The position numbers and the translations under genes are program-made. A stretch of 64,000 nucleotides of DNA from Streptococcus mitis (lineage in GTDB: Bacteria; Bacillota; Bacilli; Lactobacillales; Streptococcaceae), in the NCBI RefSeq assembly GCF_002860865.1, contig NZ_PKIE01000001.1, positions 62,001-126,000 on the forward strand, in the 5' to 3' direction. The notes under the pieces were generated by a model, which was not told the DNA's origin, made no database searches, and saw only the letters and a program-made list of their open reading frames with translations. Positions 28,709 through 38,888 of this stretch are shown here, in pieces (within the stretch, counting starts at the first letter, position 1; each line of letters begins with the position of its first letter).

Positions 28709-30556
28709 ATGAATAACTTGATTAAATCAAAACTAGAGCTCTTGCCGACCAGCCCTGGTTGCTACATTCACAAGGATAAAAACGGCACCATTATCTATGT
28801 AGGAAAGGCTAAAAATCTGCGTAACCGCGTGAGATCTTATTTCCGTGGAAGTCATGATACCAAGACAGAGGCATTGGTGTCTGAAATTGTGGATTTTGAA
28901 TTTATCGTTACGGAGTCCAATATTGAGGCACTTCTCCTTGAAATCAATCTGATTAAGGAAAACAAGCCCAAGTACAATATCATGCTCAAGGATGATAAGT
29001 CCTATCCTTTCATCAAAATCACCAATGAACGCTATCCTCGTTTGGTTATCACCCGACAGGTCAAAAAGGACGGAGGTCTCTACTTTGGACCTTATCCAGA
29101 TGTGGGGGCAGCCAATGAAATCAAGCGACTACTGGATCGGATTTTCCCTTTTCGTAAGTGTACCAATCCGCCGTCTAAGGTCTGTTTTTACTACCATATC
29201 GGCCAATGTATGGCCCACACGATCTGTAAGAAGGATGAGGACTATTTCAAGTCTATGGCTCAGGAGGTTTCTGATTTTCTGAAAGGGCAAGATGACAAAA
29301 TCATTGATGACCTAAAGGACAAAATGGCAGCGGCAACCCAGACTATGGAATTTGAACGTGCAGCGGAATACCGTGACCTGATTCAGGCTATTGGAACGCT
29401 TCGAACCAAGCAACGGGTCATGGCTAAGGATCTCCAAAATCGTGACGTTTTTGGCTATTATGTGGATAAGGGCTGGATGTGTGTTCAGGTTTTCTTTGTT
29501 CGTCAGGGCAAGCTTATCGAGCGCGATGTCAATCTTTTTCCCTACTACAACGATCCGGATGAGGACTTCTTGACCTATGTAGGACAATTCTATCAAGAAA
29601 AATCTCATCTAGTTCCCAATGAGGTACTGATTCCGCAGGATATTGACGAAGAAGCTGTCAAGGCTTTGGTAGACACCAAGATTCTTAAGCCTCAGCGTGG
29701 AGAGAAAAAGCAACTGGTCAATTTGGCTATAAAGAATGCTCGAGTCAGCCTAGAGCAGAAATTCAACCTGCTGGAGAAATCTGTTGAAAAGACCCAGGGG
29801 GCTATTGAAAATCTAGGACGCTTGCTCCAAATTCCCACCCCAGTTCGCATCGAGTCCTTCGATAACTCCAACATCATGGGAACTAGTCCTGTTTCAGCCA
29901 TGGTGGTCTTTGTCAACGGAAAACCTAGTAAGAAGGATTACCGTAAGTATAAAATCAAGACTGTCGTCGGGCCAGACGACTATGCCAGTATGCGAGAAGT
30001 CATTCGCAGGCGCTATGGTCGAGTACAGCGTGACGGTTTGACTCCTCCAGATTTGATTGTCATCGATGGGGGACAAGGTCAAGTCAATATCGCCAAGCAG
30101 GTCATCCAAGAAGAACTGGGCTTGGATATCCCCATTGCAGGTCTGCAAAAGAATGACAAGCACCAAACCCATGAATTGCTCTTTGGAGATCCGCTTGAGG
30201 TGGTGGGGTTATCTCGCAATTCTCAGGAATTTTTCCTGCTCCAACGTATCCAAGATGAGGTCCACCGCTTTGCTATTACGTTCCACCGTCAACTGCGCTC
30301 CAAAAATTCTTTTTCATCACAACTGGATGGAATTGACGGTCTGGGACCTAAACGCAAGCAGAATCTCATGAAGCATTTCAAGTCTTTGACCAAAATCAAG
30401 GAAGCCAGTGTGGATGAGATTGTCGAAGTTGGAGTACCTAGAGCGGTTGCAGAGGCTGTGCAGAGAAAGTTGAACCCGCAGGAGGCAGAAGCCTTGCCTC
30501 AAGTGGCGGAAAAGAGAGTAGATTACCAAACAGAAGGAGACCATCATGAACCATAA
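28709..30556 (+). CDS. uvrC: Excinuclease ABC subunit C
   Basis: 615 aa. UvrC cuts DNA on both sides of a lesion in nucleotide excision repair. GIY-YIG nuclease at the N-terminus (GCYIHK, then [18 protein letters not shown]), UVR motif around residue 205-235, RNase H-like nuclease ([17 protein letters not shown]) and C-terminal HhH. The next gene overlaps its end by 11 bases. Confidence 0.96.
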   Translation: MNNLIKSKLELLPTSPGCYIHKDKNGTIIYVGKAKNLRNRVRSYFRGSHDTKTEALVSEIVDFEFIVTESNIEALLLEINLIKENKPKYNIMLKDDKSYPFIKITNERYPRLVITRQVKKDGGLYFGPYPDVGAANEIKRLLDRIFPFRKCTNPPSKVCFYYHIGQCMAHTICKKDEDYFKSMAQEVSDFLKGQDDKIIDDLKDKMAAATQTMEFERAAEYRDLIQAIGTLRTKQRVMAKDLQNRDVFGYYVDKGWMCVQVFFVRQGKLIERDVNLFPYYNDPDEDFLTYVGQFYQEKSHLVPNEVLIPQDIDEEAVKALVDTKILKPQRGEKKQLVNLAIKNARVSLEQKFNLLEKSVEKTQGAIENLGRLLQIPTPVRIESFDNSNIMGTSPVSAMVVFVNGKPSKKDYRKYKIKTVVGPDDYASMREVIRRRYGRVQRDGLTPPDLIVIDGGQGQVNIAKQVIQEELGLDIPIAGLQKNDKHQTHELLFGDPLEVVGLSRNSQEFFLLQRIQDEVHRFAITFHRQLRSKNSFSSQLDGIDGLGPKRKQNLMKHFKSLTKIKEASVDEIVEVGVPRAVAEAVQRKLNPQEAEALPQVAEKRVDYQTEGDHHEP

Positions 30557-31379
30557 AATCGCAATTTTATCAGATATTCATGGCAATGCGACGGCGCTAG
30601 AAGCAGTGATTGCAGATGCTAAAAATCAAGGAGTCAGTGAATACTGGCTTCTGGGAGATATTTTTCTTCCCGGTCCCGGCGCAAATGACTTGGTCGCCCT
30701 GCTAAAGGACCTTCCTATCACAGCTAGTGTTCGAGGCAATTGGGATGATCGTGTCCTTGAGGCATTGGATGGCGAATATGGTTTGGAACATCCGAAAGAA
30801 ATCCAGTCAATGCGCATGACCCAGTTTTTGATGGAGCAAATGGATCCTGCAACGATTGTCTGGCTACGAAGCTTGCCTTTGCTGGAAAAGAAAGAAATTG
30901 ACGGATTGCGCTTTTCTATCTCTCATAATTTGCCAAATAAGAACTATGGTGGGGACCTACTGGTTGGGAATGATACAGATAAATTTGACCAACTGCTAGA
31001 TGCGGAAACGGACGTGGCAGTTTATGGTCATGTTCACAAGCAGTTGCTTCGTTATGGAAGTCAAGGGCAACAAATCATCAATCCAGGGTCGATTGGCATG
31101 CCCTATTTTAATTGGGAGGCGTTAAAAAATCACCGTGCCCAGTATGCCGTGATAGAAGTTGAAGATGGGGAATTGGTAAATATCCTATTTCGTAAAGTCG
31201 CTTATGATTATGAAGCGGAGTTAGAACTGGCCAAGTCCAAGGGACTTCCCTTTATCGAAATGTATGAAGAGCTACGAAGAGAAGACAACTATCAGGGGCA
31301 CAATCTGGAACTCTTAGCCAGCTTAATAGAAAAGCATGGGTATGTAGAGGATGTGAAGAATTTTTTTGATTTTTTGTAA
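30546..31379 (+). CDS. Calcineurin-like metallophosphoesterase (YfcE/MJ0936-like)
   Basis: 277 aa, overlapping uvrC by 11 bases. Metal-site motifs in order: [37 protein letters not shown] and NPGSIG. These bind two metals in phosphodiesterases. Substrate not predictable. Confidence 0.85.
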   Translation: MNHKIAILSDIHGNATALEAVIADAKNQGVSEYWLLGDIFLPGPGANDLVALLKDLPITASVRGNWDDRVLEALDGEYGLEHPKEIQSMRMTQFLMEQMDPATIVWLRSLPLLEKKEIDGLRFSISHNLPNKNYGGDLLVGNDTDKFDQLLDAETDVAVYGHVHKQLLRYGSQGQQIINPGSIGMPYFNWEALKNHRAQYAVIEVEDGELVNILFRKVAYDYEAELELAKSKGLPFIEMYEELRREDNYQGHNLELLASLIEKHGYVEDVKNFFDFL

Positions 31380-31409
31380 GAGTTTCCTAAAATAACCAAT
31401 GCAAACTAA

Positions 31410-31438
31410 AAAAGCGATTGGCTGGTCCAATCGCTTTT
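31410..31438. terminator. Bidirectional terminator
   Basis: 12-bp perfect stem AAAAGCGATTGG / CCAATCGCTTTT. The T run is better on the minus strand, where it would end the solute-binding protein gene beyond the intervening BOX. Confidence 0.75.
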
Positions 31439-31448
31439 AGTATATCTT

Positions 31449-31561
31449 ATACTCAATGAAAATCAAAGAGCAAACTAGGAAGCTAGCCGTAGGTTGCTCA
31501 AAGCACAGCTTTGAGGTTGCAGATAAAGCTGACGTGGTTTGAAGAGATTTTCGAAGAGTAT
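31449..31561 (-). repeat. BOX element (boxA and boxC with a short boxB part)
   Basis: Ends ATACTCAATGAAAATC and GATTTTCGAAGAGTAT are boxC and boxA in minus orientation. It abuts the stop codon of the minus-strand gene, between that gene and its probable terminator. Confidence 0.9.
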
Positions 31562-32361
31562 TATTGTAATTGAGATTTATCTGGAAGGTAAGAACCACCT
31601 AGATAAGTATTGCTAAGTTTTTCAAGTGTTCCGTCTTGATAGAGTTCTTTGAGCGCTTTATCAAATTTTTCTTTAAACTCCTTTTGGTCGCTTGAGAAAA
31701 CGATATAGTTGTTGGGGCTATCGGCAGAAGGTAAGTCAACGACTGAGAGATCTAAGCCACGGTCCTTGATAATCTTTTGGACGGATACCTTGTCAAAGAC
31801 TAGGAAATCAAACTCTCCGTTAGAGAGGTCTAGGATTCGTTTACCGATATCCTCTCCAGAAAAATCGATAGTAGCGGGATTGTCAGTGTGTTTTTGATTC
31901 CAGTTATTGATGAATTGAGCGTTTGAAGTTCCAGTATCCTCCTGTGTTGTTTTGCCAGCGATTTGGTCAAGTGAAGTCAGAGGATTTTTCTTGTTGCTGA
32001 CAAGGACGAGGGGATTGTTCGAAATTGGGAGGGAGTAAAGGTATTTTTCAGCACGCTCTTTTGTGTAACTCAAGTTATTGGCTGCGGCTTGATAGTGACC
32101 AGAATCAAGTCCTGGGAAGATACTCTCCCAGGCAGTTCTTTGGAATTGAATCTCGTAGTCGCTGAGTTTTTCATCCACTGCTTTTAGAACTTCGATATCG
32201 AAGCCTGTCAGATTGCCCTTGTCTTCGTAGTCAAATGGCGGCACATCACCAGCTGTAGCAACGACAATTGTCTTTTGAGAGCTGGTTTCTTTAGGTGTAG
32301 TTTGATTTCCACAGGCAACTAAAAATGGTAGGATGGCTAGTAATAGGCTAAATTTTTTCAT
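31561..32361 (-). CDS. Amino acid ABC substrate-binding lipoprotein (orphan)
   Basis: 266 aa from ATG 32361 with GGAGAC before it. Lipoprotein signal MKKFSLLLAILPFLVAC-G, Cys17 lipidated. Family 3 solute-binding fold: DVPPFDYED, then LTGFDIEVLKAV and AANNLSYTKERAEKY. No permease or ATPase adjacent, so it must work with a transporter elsewhere. The TAA stop touches a BOX element. Confidence 0.88.
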   Translation of the reverse strand: MKKFSLLLAILPFLVACGNQTTPKETSSQKTIVVATAGDVPPFDYEDKGNLTGFDIEVLKAVDEKLSDYEIQFQRTAWESIFPGLDSGHYQAAANNLSYTKERAEKYLYSLPISNNPLVLVSNKKNPLTSLDQIAGKTTQEDTGTSNAQFINNWNQKHTDNPATIDFSGEDIGKRILDLSNGEFDFLVFDKVSVQKIIKDRGLDLSVVDLPSADSPNNYIVFSSDQKEFKEKFDKALKELYQDGTLEKLSNTYLGGSYLPDKSQLQ

Positions 32362-32491
32362 AATGTCTCCATTCAAATGTAAAGTTATCTGCTAGTTTAT
32401 CAGAAATGTTCCTGATGAACCAATATATATTTTTTATGGCTGTAATAAAAAATCTTAATCATGAAAAATCCCTGCAAGCTCTTTCAAAATA

Positions 32492-32500
32492 TGATAGAAT
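32492..32500 (+). promoter_or_regulatory. Extended -10 of the nitroreductase gene
   Basis: TGA followed by TAGAAT (32495-32500), 32 bases before the ATG. Confidence 0.5.
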
Positions 32501-32532
32501 GGAAGCAGTAGAATTAGAAAAGGAAATCGATT

Positions 32533-33138
32533 ATGAAATTTCTTGAATTAAATAAAAAGCGTCATGCGACCAAGCATTTCACTGATAAGCCAGTGGATCC
32601 AAAAGATGTACGTACGGCTATCGAAATTGCAACCTTGGCGCCAAGCGCCCACAACAGTCAGCCTTGGAAATTTGTGGTGGTACGTGAGAAAAATGCCGAA
32701 CTAGCAAAATTGGCATACGGTTCAAACTTTGAACAGGTATCATCAGCACCTGTAACCATTGCCCTCTTTACAGATACGGACCTTGCCAAACGTGCCCGTA
32801 AAATTGCTCGAGTTGGTGGTGCTAACAATTTCTCAGAAGAACAACTACAATACTTCATGAAAAATTTGCCAGCTGAATTTGCACGCTACAATGAACAACA
32901 AGTCAGCGACTACCTAGCCCTCAATGCAGGTTTGGTTGCTATGAACTTGGTTCTCGCTCTTACAGATCAAGGAATCGGATCAAATCTTATCCTTGGTTTT
33001 GACAAATCAAAAGTCAACGAAGTTTTGGATATCGAAGATCGTTTCCGTCCAGAACTCTTAATTACAGTGGGTTACACAGATGAAAAATTGGAACCAAGCT
33101 ACCGCTTGCCAGTAGATGAAATCATCGAGAAAAGATAG
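32533..33138 (+). CDS. Nitroreductase family FMN oxidoreductase
   Basis: 201 aa. NAD(P)H-dependent flavoprotein fold: KKRHATKHFTDKPVD FMN-binding start, LAPSAHNSQPWKFVVV, and a C-terminal GFDKSKVNEVLDI. Natural substrate unknown. pepV follows after 12 bases and is likely co-transcribed. Confidence 0.88.
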   Translation: MKFLELNKKRHATKHFTDKPVDPKDVRTAIEIATLAPSAHNSQPWKFVVVREKNAELAKLAYGSNFEQVSSAPVTIALFTDTDLAKRARKIARVGGANNFSEEQLQYFMKNLPAEFARYNEQQVSDYLALNAGLVAMNLVLALTDQGIGSNLILGFDKSKVNEVLDIEDRFRPELLITVGYTDEKLEPSYRLPVDEIIEKR

Positions 33139-33150
33139 AAGGAAGATAAT

Positions 33151-34551
33151 ATGACAGCAATTGATTTTACAGCAGAAGTAGAAAAACGCAAAGAAGACCT
33201 CTTGGCTGACTTGTTTAGCCTTTTGGAAATCAACTCAGAACGTGATGACAGCAAGGCTGATGCCCAGCATCCATTTGGACCTGGTCCAGTAAAAGCTTTG
33301 GAGAAATTCCTTGAAATCGCAGACCGCGATGGCTATCCAACTAAAAATGTTGATAACTATGCAGGACATTTTGAGTTTGGTGATGGAGAAGAAGTTCTCG
33401 GAATCTTTGCCCATATGGACGTGGTGCCAGCTGGTAGCGGTTGGGACACAGACCCTTACACACCAACTATTAAAGATGGTCGCCTTTATGCGCGTGGAGC
33501 TTCAGATGACAAGGGTCCTACAACAGCTTGTTACTATGGCTTGAAAATCATCAAAGAATTGGGTCTTCCAACTTCTAAGACGGTTCGCTTCATCGTCGGA
33601 ACAGACGAAGAATCAGGCTGGGCAGACATGGACTACTACTTTGAGCACGTAGGACTTGCAAAACCAGATTTCGGTTTTTCACCAGATGCAGAATTCCCAA
33701 TCATCAATGGTGAAAAGGGAAATATCACGGAATACCTCCACTTTGCAGGTGAAAATGCAGGTATTGCCCGTCTTCACAGTTTTACAGGTGGTTTGCGTGA
33801 AAATATGGTGCCTGAATCAGCAACAGCGGTTGTTTCAGGAGATTTGACTGACTTGCAAGCTAAACTAGATGCTTTTGTTGCAGAACACAAACTTAGAGGA
33901 GAACTCCAAGAAGAAAACGGCCAATACAAGGTGACGATCATTGGTAAATCAGCTCACGGTGCTATGCCTGCTTCAGGTGTCAATGGTGCAACCTACCTAG
34001 CTCTCTTCCTCAGCCAGTTTGACTTTGCTGGTCCAGCCAAAGACTACCTTGACATCGCTGGTAAGATTCTCTTGAACGACCATGAGGGTGAAAATCTCAA
34101 GATTGCCCATGTGGATGAAAAGATGGGTGCTCTTTCTATGAATGCGGGTGTCTTCCGCTTCGATGAAACAAGTGCTGATAATACCATTGCCCTTAATATC
34201 CGCTATCCAAAAGGAACAAGTCCAGAGCAAATCAAGTCAATCCTTGAAAACTTGCCAGTTGCTTCTGTTAGCCTTTCTGAACATGGACATACGCCTCACT
34301 ACGTGCCAATGGAAGATCCACTTGTGCAAACCTTGTTGAATGTCTATGAAAAACAAACTGGACTTAAGGGTCACGAGCAAGTCATCGGTGGTGGAACCTT
34401 TGGTCGCTTGCTCGAACGCGGAGTTGCCTACGGTGCTATGTTCCCAGACTCGATTGATACCATGCACCAAGCCAATGAATTTATCGCCTTGGATGATCTC
34501 TTCCGAGCAGCAGCAATTTATGCCGAAGCTATTTATGAATTGATCAAATAA
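33151..34551 (+). CDS. pepV: Dipeptidase PepV (M20 family)
   Basis: 466 aa zinc peptidase that cleaves dipeptides with broad specificity. Metal and catalytic motifs: [27 protein letters not shown] and a C-terminal HQANEF. Lid domain in the middle, full length. Confidence 0.94.
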   Translation: MTAIDFTAEVEKRKEDLLADLFSLLEINSERDDSKADAQHPFGPGPVKALEKFLEIADRDGYPTKNVDNYAGHFEFGDGEEVLGIFAHMDVVPAGSGWDTDPYTPTIKDGRLYARGASDDKGPTTACYYGLKIIKELGLPTSKTVRFIVGTDEESGWADMDYYFEHVGLAKPDFGFSPDAEFPIINGEKGNITEYLHFAGENAGIARLHSFTGGLRENMVPESATAVVSGDLTDLQAKLDAFVAEHKLRGELQEENGQYKVTIIGKSAHGAMPASGVNGATYLALFLSQFDFAGPAKDYLDIAGKILLNDHEGENLKIAHVDEKMGALSMNAGVFRFDETSADNTIALNIRYPKGTSPEQIKSILENLPVASVSLSEHGHTPHYVPMEDPLVQTLLNVYEKQTGLKGHEQVIGGGTFGRLLERGVAYGAMFPDSIDTMHQANEFIALDDLFRAAAIYAEAIYELIK

Positions 34552-34557
34552 AACGAT

Positions 34558-34591
34558 AGAAGTCTGAGATCTTATGCTTAGACTTCTTTTT
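34558..34591 (+). terminator. Terminator of pepV
   Basis: AGAAGTCTGAG / CTTAGACTTCT arms, then TTTT. Confidence 0.85.
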
Positions 34592-34604
34592 GGAGGGAAA
34601 GTAG

Positions 34605-35183
34605 ATGTCTCAAATTGAAAGAATCAAGCAGGCTATTATGGCGGATCCACAGAATGTCGACTATACAAAGCGTGGCATTGAGCCTCTCTTTGCGGCGCCA
34701 AAAACTGCTCGCATCAATATCATCGGTCAAGCGCCTGGTCTTAAAACCCAAGAAGCAGGCCTTTACTGGAAGGACAAAAGTGGTGACCGCTTGCGCAACT
34801 GGCTCGGTGTGGATGAAGATACCTTTTACAATTCAGGTTATTTTGCTGTTCTGCCTATGGATTTTTACTTTCCAGGGCATGGCAAGTCAGGTGACCTGCC
34901 ACCGAGAACTGGCTTTGCAGAAAAATGGCATCCGCAACTCTTGCGAGAATTGCCCGATATTCAGTTGACCCTCTTGATTGGGCAATATGCCCAAGCCTAC
35001 TATTTACAGGAGAAAGTCAGTGGCAAGGTAACAGAACGGGTAAAACATTACCAGAACTACTTGCCAACCTATTTTCCACTAGTTCACCCTTCACCACGAA
35101 ATCAAATCTGGATGACCAAAAATCCTTGGTTTGAGTCAGAAGTGGTGCCAGATTTGAAAAAAAGAATTAAAACCATTTTATAG
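34605..35183 (+). CDS. Uracil-DNA glycosylase-like family protein
   Basis: 192 aa. The N-terminal motif IIGQAPGLKTQEAG and the C-terminal LVHPSPRN resemble the first and last motifs of the UDG superfamily (GQxPG and HPSP). Middle region LLIGQYAQAYYL is the central strand. Enzyme activity is likely but unproven for this subfamily. The stop codon TAG lies within the start of the following BOX element. Confidence 0.75.
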   Translation: MSQIERIKQAIMADPQNVDYTKRGIEPLFAAPKTARINIIGQAPGLKTQEAGLYWKDKSGDRLRNWLGVDEDTFYNSGYFAVLPMDFYFPGHGKSGDLPPRTGFAEKWHPQLLRELPDIQLTLLIGQYAQAYYLQEKVSGKVTERVKHYQNYLPTYFPLVHPSPRNQIWMTKNPWFESEVVPDLKKRIKTIL

Positions 35184-35375
35184 TCAATGAAAATCAAAGA
35201 GCAAACTAGGAAGCTAGCTGCAGGCTGCTCAAAGTACAGCTTTGAGGTTGCAGATAAAACTGACGAAGTCAGCTCAAAACACTGTTTTGAGGTTGTGGAT
35301 AGAACTGACGAAGTCAGTAACCATACCTACGGTAAGGCGACGCTGACGTGGTTTGAAGAGATTTTCGAAGAGTAT
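35180..35375 (-). repeat. BOX element (A-B-B-C)
   Basis: Complete BOX in minus orientation with two boxB copies (each CTGACGAAGTCAG). It supplies the stop codon of the upstream UDG-like gene and ends right at the ribosome site of the rhodanese gene. The open frame inside it (35187-35378) is repeat sequence, not a gene. Confidence 0.93.
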
Positions 35376-35388
35376 TAGGAGAAAAAGA

Positions 35389-35676
35389 ATGAAAGAAATT
35401 ACCTTTGACGCATTTTACCAGCTTTATCAAAACGGTCAACTTTCTCTAGTGGACGTGAGAGAAGTGGACGAATTTGAAACTCTTCATTTAGAAGGTGCCC
35501 ACAACCTGCCGCTTAGTCAATTGGCTGATAGCTATGATCAGTTGGACAAGGACCCGTTGCATTATGTCATTTGCAAATCTGGGATGAGATCGGCGCGTGC
35601 TTGTCAATTTTTAGCTGAACAAGGTTATAATGTTATCAATGTTCAAGGTGGTATGACTGCCTTTGAAGAACTCTAA
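35389..35676 (+). CDS. Rhodanese-domain protein
   Basis: 95 aa from ATG 35389 with AGGAGA upstream; the longer frame from 35353 reads BOX sequence. Single rhodanese domain: LVDVREVDEFETLHLEGAHN, active-site loop CKSGMRS with the catalytic Cys. Sulfur transfer or signalling role unspecified. Confidence 0.87.
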   Translation: MKEITFDAFYQLYQNGQLSLVDVREVDEFETLHLEGAHNLPLSQLADSYDQLDKDPLHYVICKSGMRSARACQFLAEQGYNVINVQGGMTAFEEL

Positions 35677-35688
35677 ACGTAAGAATTT

Positions 35689-35729
35689 CTCCTACTTGGT
35701 GTGGTCTGGGTAGGAGAGTTTTATTTTTA
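35689..35729 (+). terminator. Terminator of the rhodanese gene
   Basis: CTCCTAC / GTAGGAG arms, then AGTTTTATTTTTAG. Confidence 0.75.
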
Positions 35730-35847
35730 GATAATTCATACTTTTTAGAATCTTAAAAACATTTAACATTTTGCTTCGTGATACTTTTTTCATACTTCTA
35801 TTCATGATATACTAGGTCAGTATTTTATAAATATGAAGGAGATTTTC

Positions 35848-37173
35848 ATGGCTAAAAAAGGTGCCTTAACAGGTTTACTCCTGTTTGGAATATTTTTTGG
35901 TGCGGGGAACTTGATTTTTCCGCCTTCTCTAGGTGCTCTATCTGGAGAACATTTTCTTCCTGCCATCGCAGGTTTTGTCTTTTCAGGTGTCGGTATCGCC
36001 GTCTTGACCCTTATTATTGGAACGCTAAATCCTAAAGGATATATTTACGAGATTTCAACAAAGATAGCGCCTTGGTTTGCGACTCTTTATCTCTCAGTTC
36101 TTTACTTGTCAATCGGTCCATTCTTTGCTATCCCACGTACAGCTACAACAGCTTACGAAGTAGGGATTAGCCCCCTTTTATCGGATGCAAATAAAGGACT
36201 TGGCTTGATTGTCTTTACGGTTCTTTACTTTGCGGCAGCTTATTTGATTTCGCTTAATCCATCAAAAATTTTGGACCGCATTGGACGTATTTTAACGCCG
36301 GTTTTTGCGATTTTGATTGTTATCTTGGTTGTTCTAGGAGCTTTCAAATACGGTGGAACAAGTCCTCAAGCTGCTTCAACTGCTTATCAAGCTTCTGCCT
36401 TTGGTACAGGTTTCCTAGAAGGTTACAATACTTTGGATGCCCTTGCCTCAGTTGCCTTTAGCGTAATCGCAGTTCAAACCTTGAAACAACTTGGATTTTC
36501 AAGTAAGAAAGAATACATTTCAACTATTTGGGTGGTTGGTATCGTTGTTGCCCTTGCCTTCAGCGCTCTTTACATCGGTTTAGGTTTCCTTGGAAATCAT
36601 TTCCCAGTACCTGCTGAAGCGATGAAGGGTGGAACACCGGGTGTTTACATCTTGTCACAAGCCACTCAAGAAATCTTTGGCTCAACAGCTCAACTCTTCC
36701 TTGCAGCTATGGTTACCGTAACCTGCTTCACAACAACAGTTGGTTTGATTGTGTCAACAGCTGAGTTCTTTAATGAGCGTTTCCCACAAATCAGCTACAA
36801 GGTTTATGCGACAGCCTTTACCTTGATTGGATTTGCTATTGCCAACTTGGGACTTGATGCGATTATCAAGTACTCAATCCCTGTACTGGTTATCTTGTAC
36901 CCAATCACCATTGCCATCGTCATGATCGTCATTGTCAACAAATTCGTGGCTCTTTCAAAACCAGGTATGCAGTTGACAATTGCTGTGGTTACAGCTATTG
37001 CCATTGCAAGCGTACTAGGAAGCTCGTTTAAGGTTGAGTTTCTTGCAAATCTTGTCAACGCTCTTCCTTTTGCCAAGGCATCTCTCCCATGGTTGGTGCC
37101 TGCCATCGTTGGAATCTTGCTCTCATTGGTTCTACCAAACAAGCAAGAAAGTGATGTTTTTGAAATGGAATAA
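35848..37173 (+). CDS. brnQ: Branched-chain amino acid:cation symporter BrnQ
   Basis: 441 aa from ATG 35848 (AAGGAG before it; an ATG at 35833 precedes the ribosome site). About 12 transmembrane segments, with the family start GLLLFGIFFGAGNLIFPP. It imports leucine, isoleucine and valine with a cation. Its terminator lies beyond an inserted BOX. Confidence 0.92.
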   Translation: MAKKGALTGLLLFGIFFGAGNLIFPPSLGALSGEHFLPAIAGFVFSGVGIAVLTLIIGTLNPKGYIYEISTKIAPWFATLYLSVLYLSIGPFFAIPRTATTAYEVGISPLLSDANKGLGLIVFTVLYFAAAYLISLNPSKILDRIGRILTPVFAILIVILVVLGAFKYGGTSPQAASTAYQASAFGTGFLEGYNTLDALASVAFSVIAVQTLKQLGFSSKKEYISTIWVVGIVVALAFSALYIGLGFLGNHFPVPAEAMKGGTPGVYILSQATQEIFGSTAQLFLAAMVTVTCFTTTVGLIVSTAEFFNERFPQISYKVYATAFTLIGFAIANLGLDAIIKYSIPVLVILYPITIAIVMIVIVNKFVALSKPGMQLTIAVVTAIAIASVLGSSFKVEFLANLVNALPFAKASLPWLVPAIVGILLSLVLPNKQESDVFEME

Positions 37174-37179
37174 TCACTA

Positions 37180-37285
37180 ATACTCTTCGAAAATCAAATT
37201 CAAACCGCGTCAACGTCGCCTTGTCGTACTCAAGTACAGCCTGCGGCTAGTTTCCTAGTTCGCTCTTTGATTTTCATTGAGTATA
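37180..37285 (+). repeat. BOX element (boxA-boxC, no boxB)
   Basis: ATACTCTTCGAAAATC start and TTGATTTTCATTGAGTAT end. It sits between the brnQ stop and its terminator. Confidence 0.9.
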
Positions 37286-37286
37286 C

Positions 37287-37330
37287 AATCACTTTTGTAG
37301 CCAAGTCTACAGGAGTGATTTTCTTTTTTT
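37287..37330 (+). terminator. Terminator of brnQ, after the BOX
   Basis: AATCACTTTTGTAG / CTACAGGAGTGATT arms with a 6-base loop, then TTCTTTTTTT. Confidence 0.85.
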
Positions 37331-37345
37331 ATCCGATGATAAATG

Positions 37346-37354
37346 TGTTATAAT
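37346..37354 (+). promoter_or_regulatory. Extended -10 of the M42 peptidase operon
   Basis: TGT followed by TATAAT (37349-37354), 23 bases before the ATG. Confidence 0.6.
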
Positions 37355-37376
37355 AGGTAGCAAAAGAGGTGAAGAA

Positions 37377-38414
37377 ATGAATCAAACAGTAGAATATATC
37401 AAAGAACTGACAGCTATTGCATCGCCAACAGGCTTCACTCGTGAGATTTCGGACTATTTAGTCAAGACTTTAGAAGATTTTGGTTATCAGCCAGTTCGCA
37501 CAGCCAAGGGCGGTGTCAATGTGACCATTAAAGGTCAAAAAGATGAACAACACCGCTATGTGACTGCCCATGTAGATACGCTGGGTGCTATTGTCCGTGC
37601 TGTCAAACCAGACGGTCGTCTCAAAATGGACCGTATCGGTGGTTTTCCTTGGAATATGATTGAAGGAGAAAACTGTACCGTTCATGTGGCTAGCACAGGT
37701 CAAAAGGTATCTGGAACCATCCTTATCCACCAAACTTCTTGCCATGTCTATAAGGATGCAGGAACTGCAGAACGCACGCAGGACAATATGGAAGTGCGTT
37801 TGGATGCAAAAGTAACCAATGAAAAAGAAACTCGTGCCTTGGGGATTGAGGTCGGTGATTTTATCAGCTTTGATCCCCGAACTGTCGTGACAGAGACCGG
37901 TTTTATCAAGTCTCGTCATTTGGACGATAAGGTCAGTGCAGCGATTTTGCTTAACCTACTTCGTATTTATAAGGAAGAGAAGATTGAATTGCCAGTAACA
38001 ACCCATTTTGCTTTTTCAGTTTTTGAAGAAGTAGGCCACGGTGCTAACTCTAATATCCCTGCTCAAGTAGTCGAATATCTGGCTGTGGATATGGGAGCTA
38101 TGGGGGATGATCAGCAAACAGATGAGTACACAGTGTCCATCTGTGTCAAGGATGCTTCAGGTCCTTATCACTATGACTTCCGTCAACATTTGGTTGCCTT
38201 GGCGAAAGAGCAAGATATTCCATTTAAGTTGGATATCTATCCATTTTATGGTTCGGACGCTTCGGCGGCCATGTCTGCAGGTGCAGAGGTCAAGCATGCC
38301 CTTCTTGGTGCTGGTATCGAGTCTAGTCATTCTTATGAGCGTACTCATATTGACTCGGTGGTCGCAACGGAACGTATGGTTGATACTTATCTTAAGAGCG
38401 CATTGGTAGACTAA
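37377..38414 (+). CDS. M42 family aminopeptidase (PepA/glutamyl aminopeptidase-like)
   Basis: 345 aa metallopeptidase: VTAHVDTLGAIV, SRHLDDKVSAA and FSVFEEVGHG carry the metal ligands and catalytic acids. TET-type aminopeptidases of this family trim peptides in the cytoplasm. The HIT gene follows after 1 base and ldcB after that, so the three form an operon. Confidence 0.9.
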   Translation: MNQTVEYIKELTAIASPTGFTREISDYLVKTLEDFGYQPVRTAKGGVNVTIKGQKDEQHRYVTAHVDTLGAIVRAVKPDGRLKMDRIGGFPWNMIEGENCTVHVASTGQKVSGTILIHQTSCHVYKDAGTAERTQDNMEVRLDAKVTNEKETRALGIEVGDFISFDPRTVVTETGFIKSRHLDDKVSAAILLNLLRIYKEEKIELPVTTHFAFSVFEEVGHGANSNIPAQVVEYLAVDMGAMGDDQQTDEYTVSICVKDASGPYHYDFRQHLVALAKEQDIPFKLDIYPFYGSDASAAMSAGAEVKHALLGAGIESSHSYERTHIDSVVATERMVDTYLKSALVD

Positions 38415-38415
38415 T

Positions 38416-38886
38416 ATGTGCCTGATTTGCCAGAGAATTGCCCTCATCAAAGCTGGGAAAAATCCTTACTTTGTAAGAGAGTTGGAAACAGGATACCTTG
38501 TAATCGGAGATCACCAGTATTTTGCAGGCTATAGTCTCTTTCTAGCCAAGGAACATGTCACCGAATTGCATCACTTGAAAAAGGAAACGAGACTCCGTTT
38601 TCTAGAAGAAATGAGTGTGGTTCAAGAGGCAGTTGCTATTGCCTTTGCTGCTGAGAAAATGAATATCGAACTTCTAGGAAATGGCGATGCCCATCTTCAT
38701 TGGCATCTGTTTCCTAGACGGACAGGTGATATGAATGGTCACGGTCTAAAGGGTCGTGGACCAGTCTGGTGGGTTCCCTTTGAAGAAATGACAGCAGAAA
38801 CCTGCAAAGCAAAACCGGAAGAGATTAAAAGATTAGTCGAATGTTTATCGTCAGAAGTAGATAAACTATTAGAAATAAAGGAGTAG
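38416..38886 (+). CDS. HIT-family nucleotide hydrolase/transferase
   Basis: 156 aa. Histidine triad H93-L-H95-W-H97 in GDAHLHWHLFPR, with NTP-binding GNGD just before it. Such proteins hydrolyse dinucleotides or nucleoside phosphoramidates. Starts one base after the peptidase stop. Confidence 0.88.
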   Translation: MCLICQRIALIKAGKNPYFVRELETGYLVIGDHQYFAGYSLFLAKEHVTELHHLKKETRLRFLEEMSVVQEAVAIAFAAEKMNIELLGNGDAHLHWHLFPRRTGDMNGHGLKGRGPVWWVPFEEMTAETCKAKPEEIKRLVECLSSEVDKLLEIKE

Positions 38887-38888
38887 AA

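Noticed and set aside
35187..35378. 63-codon open frame after the UDG-like gene
   Set aside because: It is the translation of a BOX element; a similar frame occurs in the BOX before metA.
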